Assembly: GCA_934454115.1 (NCBI GenBank)
Contig: CAKSFQ010000020.1
Coordinates: 1-48,985, forward strand
DNA from: an uncultured Clostridia bacterium
Lineage (GTDB): Bacteria > Bacillota > Clostridia > Monoglobales > Monoglobaceae
Direction: 5' to 3'
Length of the DNA stretch: 48,985 bases
Part shown: positions 1 through 7,501 of the stretch, piece by piece
How the letters are laid out: every line of letters starts with the position of its first letter
Numbering within the stretch: the stretch's first letter is position 1
Notes under the pieces: generated by a model
What the model was told of the DNA's origin: nothing
Seen by the model: the letters and a program-made list of their open reading frames with translations, nothing else
The model's database searches: none
Program-made: the position numbers and the translations under genes

Positions 1-547
1 GGCCATTCCCGGCGCAGGTGCGATTACCAATGTCTTTAAACTAAACCGTGCGTGGTCGCAGCAGAGCGGCAGCTGGACTGCCGGTATGGGTAAGGGCGCA
101 CCGGATTCTTATATCAACATCAGCGGCCTTTTTGACAACACCAACGTACAGGTCGGCGATACGGTGAAAATCACCGCCTGGGTACTGGGTCTTGAGATGC
201 ATGACGCAGCCACCGCGACGGATTCGATGAAACCGGACGATGCGGCGACCGTTACCATGTGGCTGGCAGACAGAGCCAGAAGCGGCGATGTAGCCACAAA
301 CGGCCCGGCGGCGGACTATAATGTTTCGGTTCCGTCCTTACCGGGTGAGACGGCAAGCTATGACGATATGAAACAGGGCGAGTGGAAAGAGATTTCGCTC
401 ACCTATGAAGTAACCGCGGATAATAAGGATGTTACCGGTATTGGTCTTAACAGTGATAAGATGGGCAGTGACAAGGTAGCGGCATTCCCGTTATACCTCT
501 ATGTGGCAGGCGTCAAGGCGGAAAAGCTGGTGGACGATCCCACCCAG
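1..547 (+). repeat. Direct repeat, copy A (tandem paralogue)
   Basis: Aligns without gaps to 2230-2776 (constant offset 2229). Differences are clustered: about 1-85, 116-190, 285-351 and 433-547 are identical or nearly so, with diverged patches between. The match stops abruptly at the end of the module, after which the two genes have unrelated DNA. Confidence 0.9.
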
Positions 548-805
548 GAGCTTGGCCGGATTGTCGGCTCGGTCAATGTCGGCGGTATTGACGCCCCGGC
601 GCCCGGCGAGGACGTGCAGGTGGTTGTGGTAGCATACCGCGGCGCCCGGTTCCTTGGCTGTGACATGGTTCCTTATACCACGGACGGCAAGTACGAATTT
701 ACCATTGACGGCGCAAGCGCAGCGGATAAGGTGATTGCTTATGTATGGAGCATGAACCAGTTCCAGCCGCGTATGCCGGGAATCACCTTGAAAGCAGCGC
801 TTTAA
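2..805 (+). CDS. Secreted surface protein with carbohydrate-binding-like module, 5' truncated by window
   Basis: The frame is open from base 2, so the gene begins outside the window and only the C-terminal 267 residues are seen. The visible part is one beta-rich module with the landmarks VGDTVKITAWV, WKEISLTYEVT and AGVKAEKL, followed by an 80-residue tail ending in VIAYVWSMNQFQPRMPG. The layout resembles CBM4/9-type galactose-binding-like jelly rolls, but this is a by-eye resemblance. Bases 1-547 are nearly the same as bases 2230-2776 in the next gene, so the two genes are tandem paralogues. The tail resembles the last domain of other clostridial exported proteins (pattern AYxWxxxxxxPxxP). 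A role in binding plant polysaccharide is inferred from the neighbouring xylanase and SLH genes. An in-frame ATG at 86 is internal and not the true start. Confidence 0.75.
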   Translation, partial: AIPGAGAITNVFKLNRAWSQQSGSWTAGMGKGAPDSYINISGLFDNTNVQVGDTVKITAWVLGLEMHDAATATDSMKPDDAATVTMWLADRARSGDVATNGPAADYNVSVPSLPGETASYDDMKQGEWKEISLTYEVTADNKDVTGIGLNSDKMGSDKVAAFPLYLYVAGVKAEKLVDDPTQELGRIVGSVNVGGIDAPAPGEDVQVVVVAYRGARFLGCDMVPYTTDGKYEFTIDGASAADKVIAYVWSMNQFQPRMPGITLKAAL

Positions 806-973
806 CCTGATCACGAGCATTGGGTTAATGATATGATATCGCACCCCTTCCCTTGGGGGGCTGCCGCGATGGAAGGCCAAATCACTGCAGCCCCCGCCGA
901 AAAGGGAAAACCGCCAAAGCGCGGAGCAAACAGATTTTAAATAAGTTCTAATAATCTTTAGGGAGGATTGATC

Positions 974-3022
974 ATGAAAAAAGAAAATGGACTAAAAAGG
1001 ACGTGGCAGCATTTTACCAAAAGAGCGTCCACGCTCATCCTTGCCGGTGCAGTGGCAATCTCGATTTTGCCGATGGCAGTCAGCGCAGCCGATGAGACCG
1101 GCGGCACAAAGTTCTGGCAGACGATCAACCACATCAAGGCGAGCGACTTTGACGAGGTGTCCTATGGCGCCCACGGAAGGTACGTAAGCGCTGACCCCGA
1201 CACAATAACGAGTACGAACGGAAAGTATACTGCGGAAAGGCTGCTGGGCGATGACGGTGTTTACCCGGGTTTGAGCGCGTACCACAATGGCGCAGCCGGC
1301 CTTGAGACCGTTGGCCGTAACGATGATTGGAGCGCCAAGCCGAAGGACGGCGGGCTGGTGGACGACGCTTACAGCGCGTGGCTGGGGGATGGCCAATACA
1401 GCGCCTTTATGATCAAGCACGCGTGGAACGGTGTCGGACTCGGCAAGGGTCAGGCGTGGTCGGATCCATCAGCCGGCATACGGTTTGGCGGGATTTATGC
1501 GGACGTTGCCGGAGACATTCAGGTCGGCGATAAGATCCGCATTACCGCAAAGGTATTCCCAACGAGTGCTGGAATATACACGCATGACAGTACCGACAAC
1601 TGGACTTGGCAAAATAATAAAAATAGTTTTCTTGACGGATCCGACACGAGCGCGAAATTAAAGGACGTGGACAAAACGCTCGCAGAGGAATATCCGACGC
1701 CGCCGAAAACGGAGACAATCAGCTTATGGCTGAGCGGCACGGGCTACGCCGCGTCTGCACCGGAAGAGGGTAAGCCCTGTACGACAATGAATGTTACGTT
1801 TGACCAATGGAATGACGTTGAACTGGAGTACACCGTCACCGAGGAAAACAAGAATGTCGACAGTGTGAAAATCGACGCAAAAGACAGGACGATCGGGACG
1901 CTTGCATGCCACTATCCGGCCGCCATCACAACGTATTACGGCGGTGTAAAGGTGGAAAGGTTTGCCTCGCCCGGCGGCAGCTATACCATCCAGGACGGTA
2001 CCAAGTGGGAGCAGATGAACCTGGTTACCATGGATGATTATGAGGAGGTCGAGGGTTCATCCGGCGGTATCAGTTGGTGGGGCGGTAAAAAGTCCGATAA
2101 CACCGGCTGGCTCAGCGCAAACGCCGGCATCGGAAAGTACGCAGAATTTAAAACGAATTTGGGACATCAGAGGATTCACCAGGGCACCGGTATCCGCCCG
2201 ATCAGCGGCGAGGCCGGCGTGACGGCTCCGGCCATTCCCGGCGCAGGTGCGATTACCAATGTCTTTAAACTAAACCGTGCGTGGTCGCAGCAGAGCGGCA
2301 GCTGGAATGCCGGTATGGGTAAGGGAGCACCCGATTCCAAAATCAACATCAGCGGCCTTTTTGACAACACCAACGTACAGGTCGGCGATACGGTGAAAAT
2401 CACCGCCTGGGTGTTGGGCGCATCCATGCACGACGCCACCACCGCGGCGGATTCGATGAAACCGGACGATCCGGCAACCGTGACCATGTGGCTGTCCGAT
2501 AAGGCGAGAAGCGGCGATGTAGCCACAAACGGCCCGGCGGCGGACTATAATGTTTCGGTTCCGTCCTTACCGAGCGAGACGGCAAGCTATGACGACATGA
2601 AACAGGGCGAGTGGAAAGAGATTTCACTGACCTATACTGTGACGGAGGAGAACAAGGACGTTACCGGTATTGGTCTTAACAGTGATAAGATGGGCAGTGA
2701 CAAGGTAGCGGCATTCCCGTTATACCTCTATGTGGCAGGCGTCAAGGCGGAAAAGCTGGTGGACGATCCCACCCAGACGGCCGGCACGGTCAGCGGTACG
2801 ATTACCGCGCAGATTGACGATGCGGCAGGCACCAAGATTGTGGTTGCGGCTTACCAAGGCAACGAGCTGCTCGGCTGCGATATCGTAGACGCCGATGCGG
2901 CAACGACCAAGTACAGCTTTTCGATTGCGGATGCCTCCGGCACGAATAAAGTGATCGCTTATATCTGGAAGTTAGATAACGCCAATCCGGTGCTTGCACC
3001 GATCCCGCTCACGGCAAACTAA
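974..3022 (+). CDS. Secreted surface protein with two carbohydrate-binding-like modules
   Basis: The product has 682 residues. An in-frame TTG at 968 exists, but the GGGAGG at 961-966 is correctly spaced for the ATG at 974. Residues 1-38 are a typical Sec signal peptide with probable cleavage after AVSA. Two related modules follow. Module 1 (about 45-330) has the landmarks VGDKIRITAKV, WNDVELEYTVT and GGVKVERF. Module 2 (about 345-600) has VGDTVKITAWV, WKEISLTYTVT and AGVKAEKL. A tail (about 602-682) ends in VIAYIWKLDNANPVLAP. No catalytic motif, sortase signal or SLH domain is visible, so surface retention is unexplained. Function is probably polysaccharide binding, inferred from module type and the nearby GH10 gene. 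The 3' half is a tandem copy of the preceding gene. The gap 806-973 holds a short GC-rich inverted repeat (856-864 with 887-895) without a clear T-run. Confidence 0.8.
   Translation: MKKENGLKRTWQHFTKRASTLILAGAVAISILPMAVSAADETGGTKFWQTINHIKASDFDEVSYGAHGRYVSADPDTITSTNGKYTAERLLGDDGVYPGLSAYHNGAAGLETVGRNDDWSAKPKDGGLVDDAYSAWLGDGQYSAFMIKHAWNGVGLGKGQAWSDPSAGIRFGGIYADVAGDIQVGDKIRITAKVFPTSAGIYTHDSTDNWTWQNNKNSFLDGSDTSAKLKDVDKTLAEEYPTPPKTETISLWLSGTGYAASAPEEGKPCTTMNVTFDQWNDVELEYTVTEENKNVDSVKIDAKDRTIGTLACHYPAAITTYYGGVKVERFASPGGSYTIQDGTKWEQMNLVTMDDYEEVEGSSGGISWWGGKKSDNTGWLSANAGIGKYAEFKTNLGHQRIHQGTGIRPISGEAGVTAPAIPGAGAITNVFKLNRAWSQQSGSWNAGMGKGAPDSKINISGLFDNTNVQVGDTVKITAWVLGASMHDATTAADSMKPDDPATVTMWLSDKARSGDVATNGPAADYNVSVPSLPSETASYDDMKQGEWKEISLTYTVTEENKDVTGIGLNSDKMGSDKVAAFPLYLYVAGVKAEKLVDDPTQTAGTVSGTITAQIDDAAGTKIVVAAYQGNELLGCDIVDADAATTKYSFSIADASGTNKVIAYIWKLDNANPVLAPIPLTAN
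2230..2776 (+). repeat. Direct repeat, copy B (tandem paralogue)
   Basis: Second copy of the 547-base segment seen at 1-547, encoding module 2 of the complete gene. It is collinear with no insertion or deletion. The last 115 bases are identical between the copies, while nearby patches differ at many positions. This mosaic is what recombination between paralogues leaves. Confidence 0.9.
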
Positions 3023-3031
3023 CACAGCGTC

Positions 3032-3085
3032 GCCGAAAGCGGAAGTCCGCCTTTGAAAATCGGGGCAAAGATTTCCGCTTTCGGC
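3032..3085. repeat. Intergenic hairpin repeat (dispersed family member)
   Basis: Arms GCCGAAAGCGGAA (3032-3044) and TTCCGCTTTCGGC (3073-3085) are perfect 13-base inverted complements around a 28-base loop. The left arm and loop resemble 7360-7392 (shared CGAAAGCGGAA, TCCGCCT and AAAATCGGGG). It has no following T-run, so it is not an ordinary terminator. It lies just upstream of the SLH gene ribosome binding site and would be in its leader. Confidence 0.75.
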
Positions 3086-3121
3086 AAAGGCAACACAAAT
3101 TTTTCTAAAGGAGCTAAGAAA

Positions 3122-6100
3122 ATGAGCATAAAGAGAATCCTTTGTCTGATCCTTTGTCTTAGCATGGTTTTGACAACTTGCGTCACGGCGTTTGCCGCAG
3201 AGGAGGCACAGGACGCTGCGATGCCGTATGACCGCGCCGTGTCCGTTCTTTCGGCGCTTGGCATCATGCAGGGCAAATCAGAGACGGATTTCGGGGCAGA
3301 CGACTTCTTAACCCGTGCAGAAATGAGTACGGTTGCGGTTCGTTTTGTCGGTCTGGATGCGGCAAAGACGGACAGCGGCGAGAGCAGCTATGCCGATGTC
3401 GGTGAGGATCACTGGGGCAAAAGCTATATCAATACGGCAACTCAGCTTTCCATGCTGCAGGGAAACGGCGACGGCAGCTTTTCGCCGGAGGAAGAGACCA
3501 CCGCAGAACAGGCAATCAAAATCCTTGTCTGCGCCTTAGGCTATGAGCCGATGGCAGAAGAAAAGGGCGGATATCCGACCGGGTATTTGACGGTCGCATC
3601 GCAGCTGGGTCTTTTGCAGGGCATTGATTTTGCAGAGGGCTACAGTGCACCGATCAAACGGTGGAAGATCGCGATGCTGGTCTACAATGCGCTGGACGTA
3701 GAATTGATGCAGGTGATCACCTACGGCGATGAGCCGAAGTGGGAGATCACCAAGGATGTCACTGCCCTAAGCAAGTATCATAAGGCAGAAAAGAAAACCG
3801 GCACGGTTTCTGCGGCGTATACCGCGACGATGGACGGCGCTTATACCGAGAGCGGCGAGGTGCTGATCGATGATGTTTCTTATGATATCGAACTGAACAT
3901 TGCCAAATACATCGGTTACAGCATTGATTTTTACTGTACCATCGAATCGGAGGCAAAACGGAGCAAAATTCTGGCCTTCTTCCCGGTGGAGGATCGGGCG
4001 CAGCGCACCGAAATCAGCTTTGATGATGTGAAAGAGGCAAGCATCACGGCGGACGGCGCGGTCAGCATTTCGTATTATCCAAACGATAGCGGAAAGCTGA
4101 AAACCGTCACCTTAAAGGACGCCGTTTATATGTACAACGGCAAGATTGAGAAGTTTGAGACCGATGCGGACGCGCAGGCGTTTTTGGACGCGCACCAAAA
4201 GCAGGGACAATTTGTGGTTCTGCGCGGTGACGGCGGCGACCGGTCGAACGTTTTGTTTATCGAAAACTATAACGCATATGTGATTTCCAACATCAATGCG
4301 GAATTTTCGTGGATTTCGTATAACATCTACACGGCGGACGGCATCAAGCGCGGCGTGCTGGATTTATCCAACAAGGAAATCGGCGACCGCAGAGTGTTCT
4401 ATTATGACGAAAACGGCAACGAAATCATCTTAGGTGATTTGACGATCGGAGACGTCATCATGGTTTATGAGTCCAGCGACAGCCGGGTCATCGATGTGCA
4501 CCGCAGCATGAAACGGGTCACCGGTATGATTCAGCGGCGCGAGACACTGGACGGCACGGCAGGCGGCACGGCTGCAACAGCAAAAACCTATGAGACAATT
4601 TCGGAAATCGACTTTTCCAATATTACCGGCAGTCAATATTCGCCGAACTGGCTCTTCGCAAGTACGGGTACCACGGCGGACGGATTGGAGTATCGGGCAG
4701 ATTTGGTAGGAAACGGCGGTTATATCAGCCAAAGCAGTAACTACTGGGTAGTGGACGCGCTTGCTGACGATGCGTTTGGAGGGCTGAAGGGACGTGCCCT
4801 GCCGGAGATTTCGAACGGTATGCTGCTGCGCATGACCAGAGGACAGAGTGATAGTGCGACACCGACCCGAGATGGTATCGCGCGGCTGCGGCACGTCTTT
4901 GACAATGCCAAGGTCAAGGTGGGCGATCGCGTGCGGATCACGACTTGGGTTTACACCGATGATATCTGGGACGGCGTCGGTAGCCCTGCTGCGGTCGGAG
5001 ATCAGGAGAACGCAACCACCGCGCTTTTGATGTACCTATCGGTAGAGAGGGACACCGGCAAGAACCAGGCCGGCTATAACCATAACAGCTACCACGGTGA
5101 AGAGGGCGTGAAGATCACCAACCTTAAAAATCACGAGTGGGTACCGGTCAGCTTTGAGTATGAGGTAACCAGAGGGAACTACGCGGCAACCGATATCCGT
5201 ATTGACGGAAACGCGGATAATAACGGACACCCCTTTTCCCGAAACATCTTTTTTGCAGGCGTTAAGGTCGAAAAGGTGACCGGCGGCGTAAGCGATACGG
5301 ATCGCTATGAGTTCCCGGAGGATAACGCAAGGTACAAGCTCTACGTTGACGGCACAGGCTATGAGCCGGAGGCATCGCTCTATTCCAGTCTGATTGAAAC
5401 CGGCAAAGAGGCGACGCTGCTGCTTGACTTAAATAACAAGGTCGTGGGGTATATTCAAAATGAAGATAAAGCCGCCTACGGACTTTTGATGGATGTTGCG
5501 GTCAAGAAGAGCTCGTTTTCAAACACGCTTTTGGTGAAAATCATGGAAAATGACGGCGAAATCCATACCTATGAGACCTTAGAAAAGGTAAAGGCGTGGA
5601 CGGGTGCAGACGTCGGAAAGGTGGACGCGGTTAGCCTGATTACCGATCAGCCGGCCGATCCGATGACCTCCCATTATCTGTGGTCGACCAACAATGCGTC
5701 GCAGTTTACGGGCGTATATCACTCCTGGATGAGCGATCAGGTAAAATCCGACGCAGCGTCCCGCAAGATCGTATACTTTGAGGCCAATTCCAAGGGTGAG
5801 ATTCATACCATTCTGGTGCCTTCCATGCCGGAGGATCATCCCGATGCCAAGATCGTGATGCTGCATAACTTTGGCTGGCATACCAACCCGTGGCTGTCTT
5901 ATAACAATGTATCGCAGTCGATCAGCGCAAGAATGCTCAGCTACGTGGACGGTACGTATCTTGACAAGGAGGAATACACCTATCTGATTAACAACTTTGC
6001 CTTGGTCTATGAGGCGGTTCCGATGGATTATGACGAAACCGACTACCGTCTGGTCAAGGGCGGCGTGACCTCACTGGCAAGCGCCAACCTGTATGACGGC

Positions 6101-6925
6101 ATGGATTGGAGCAATGCGCAGCTATACCGTATGCCGGGCAGCAACGACATCGACTTTATGGTGATTAACCCCAAAAAGCCGAGCAACGGTTCCGAACAGC
6201 ATAAGGTCGTGATCGTAGACAGCATTGACGAGACGGTGGACGGCTATCAGCTTGAGGGCTATTACGGCGGCCAGCCGTACAGTATGCCGATTAAGGAAAA
6301 CACCAGGCTGATGGAGCATATCTTAATCACAAGTCTTGATGATGACTGGCAGTATGTCACCAAGGATATGCTGCCTCAGATGGCAGAAGAGGGGAAAAAG
6401 CCGTATAACGTATTTTATGAATCCGATGTCATGGGTAACCGGGAAACGCCTTATGTCAGACCGGATAATGTGTTTAAGGGCGATGTTGTCCGCGTGTTAG
6501 AGCGCGACGGCGAGATTACCAGCCTTGAGATCGTACGCCGTAAGTCGACCGGGGTTGTCACCATGTACAACGCGACCTATCCGGGCAGCGGTATGTACGG
6601 TGCGCTGATGCAGTGGAATACCTGTGTACGCGGCGAGATTGTGGATATTGACGATAACCTTAATATCATCACGGTAAAGGGCTACTATCACAACGGTACC
6701 AATCCGGTAGTGTCGATTGACAAAAACCCGATTCAGTCATCAGCCGTTGCAGAGTTTACGACATTCATTCACTTTACCAACAGTAACGGCAGCGTCTATG
6801 ACTTAAAGTCCGGCAGATGTTATCCGGCGGCAAAATCGGATTATCATGTCGGGGACGAGATCTTTACCTGGAAGTATCTGTCCTCTCCGGCTGACGTCAT
6901 TGTATTTAAGGACGGCGAGCTGTAA
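3122..6925 (+). CDS. SLH-domain surface protein with internal carbohydrate-binding-like module
   Basis: The product has 1267 residues. The start is the ATG at 3122, eight bases after AAAGGAG (3107-3113); an upstream in-frame TTG at 3053 lies inside the hairpin repeat and is rejected. Residues 1-26 are a signal peptide (cleavage after AFAA). About 33-200 hold three S-layer homology repeats, recognised by blocks such as LTRAEMSTVAVRFV, YADVGEDHWGKSYI and FSPEEETTAEQAI. These normally bind pyruvylated wall polymer. About 494-720 is a module of the same type as in the two preceding proteins (VGDRVRITTWV, WVPVSFEYEVT, AGVKVEKV). The rest is long, beta-rich and without recognised motifs. It probably forms the wall-anchored part of a surface polysaccharide-binding apparatus. 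No catalytic residues are visible. A terminator follows directly. Confidence 0.85.
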   Translation: MSIKRILCLILCLSMVLTTCVTAFAAEEAQDAAMPYDRAVSVLSALGIMQGKSETDFGADDFLTRAEMSTVAVRFVGLDAAKTDSGESSYADVGEDHWGKSYINTATQLSMLQGNGDGSFSPEEETTAEQAIKILVCALGYEPMAEEKGGYPTGYLTVASQLGLLQGIDFAEGYSAPIKRWKIAMLVYNALDVELMQVITYGDEPKWEITKDVTALSKYHKAEKKTGTVSAAYTATMDGAYTESGEVLIDDVSYDIELNIAKYIGYSIDFYCTIESEAKRSKILAFFPVEDRAQRTEISFDDVKEASITADGAVSISYYPNDSGKLKTVTLKDAVYMYNGKIEKFETDADAQAFLDAHQKQGQFVVLRGDGGDRSNVLFIENYNAYVISNINAEFSWISYNIYTADGIKRGVLDLSNKEIGDRRVFYYDENGNEIILGDLTIGDVIMVYESSDSRVIDVHRSMKRVTGMIQRRETLDGTAGGTAATAKTYETISEIDFSNITGSQYSPNWLFASTGTTADGLEYRADLVGNGGYISQSSNYWVVDALADDAFGGLKGRALPEISNGMLLRMTRGQSDSATPTRDGIARLRHVFDNAKVKVGDRVRITTWVYTDDIWDGVGSPAAVGDQENATTALLMYLSVERDTGKNQAGYNHNSYHGEEGVKITNLKNHEWVPVSFEYEVTRGNYAATDIRIDGNADNNGHPFSRNIFFAGVKVEKVTGGVSDTDRYEFPEDNARYKLYVDGTGYEPEASLYSSLIETGKEATLLLDLNNKVVGYIQNEDKAAYGLLMDVAVKKSSFSNTLLVKIMENDGEIHTYETLEKVKAWTGADVGKVDAVSLITDQPADPMTSHYLWSTNNASQFTGVYHSWMSDQVKSDAASRKIVYFEANSKGEIHTILVPSMPEDHPDAKIVMLHNFGWHTNPWLSYNNVSQSISARMLSYVDGTYLDKEEYTYLINNFALVYEAVPMDYDETDYRLVKGGVTSLASANLYDGMDWSNAQLYRMPGSNDIDFMVINPKKPSNGSEQHKVVIVDSIDETVDGYQLEGYYGGQPYSMPIKENTRLMEHILITSLDDDWQYVTKDMLPQMAEEGKKPYNVFYESDVMGNRETPYVRPDNVFKGDVVRVLERDGEITSLEIVRRKSTGVVTMYNATYPGSGMYGALMQWNTCVRGEIVDIDDNLNIITVKGYYHNGTNPVVSIDKNPIQSSAVAEFTTFIHFTNSNGSVYDLKSGRCYPAAKSDYHVGDEIFTWKYLSSPADVIVFKDGEL

Positions 6926-6978
6926 ACGGGTGATACCGAACTTCAAAATGCAAAATAATGAGACTCCCGTATTTTGCG

Positions 6979-7020
6979 GCCTGCTTCCTGTTTTTTCATA
7001 AGATGGGAAGCAGGCTTTTT
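6979..7020 (+). terminator. Rho-independent terminator after SLH gene
   Basis: Stem GCCTGCTTCC (6979-6988) pairs with GGAAGCAGGC (7006-7015) and is followed directly by TTTTT (7016-7020). Confidence 0.85.
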
Positions 7021-7046
7021 GTTAATTCGAAAAACGGAGCAAAATC

Positions 7047-7456
7047 AGCGAAAAATTTCATTTCTGCGCCGCCGCGGCGATGACTGCCGGTGGCAGTCGT
7101 CCATCGCTGACCGAGGCGAGAGCCGAGAGGAGCAATGGCTAGCCGAAAGAGAGTAATCCGAACCCGCCTGAAAAGGTGAAATTTCGGCATCTTTTGGCTT
7201 GTCATCGATGCTCCGCGCCGAGCCTTGCTGCATCTTCCGCACCAAAATCTGCTCAAAATTGAATCCTTTTCAGGTCGTAGAATTTTGAGAGAGCGGATTT
7301 TTGGTTGCTGCATAAGCAAAAACGCAGGTAATCCTAACGGATTGCCGAGTATTGAGCGCAGCGAAAGCGGAAATCCGCCTCCCAAAATCGGGGTTCGGAT
7401 TGCTCCCTTTCGGCTAAGCAGGGGACGGCGATCAATTCAAAATGAAATTTTTCGCG
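7047..7456. repeat. Nested inverted-repeat element in a 576-base gap
   Basis: The gap 6926-7501 has no credible gene. Its core has nested inverted repeats. The outer arms CGAAAAATTTCATTT (7050-7064) and AAATGAAATTTTTCG (7439-7453) are perfect complements. The inner arms at 7142-7163 and 7393-7414 match at 20 of 22 positions when one is reversed. Short ORFs inside overlap on both strands and look like chance. There is no transposase, so this could be a MITE-like element or a structured RNA. The xylanase ribosome binding site follows closely. Confidence 0.7.
7326..7405 (+). repeat. Dispersed ~80-base intergenic repeat, copy 1
   Basis: Bases 7326-7353 are identical, reversed and complemented, to 48957-48984 at the right edge of the window (28 of 28). 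After an unrelated stretch of about 14 bases, similarity resumes with the pattern CGGAAATCC-CCTC--AAAATCG--TTCGGATT. A small hairpin AATCC-TAAC-GGATT lies inside. Confidence 0.85.
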
Positions 7457-7501
7457 AAATAGAGGTTATTCAATTCAAAATGCTGCAAAGGAGAGATGGC
7501 G

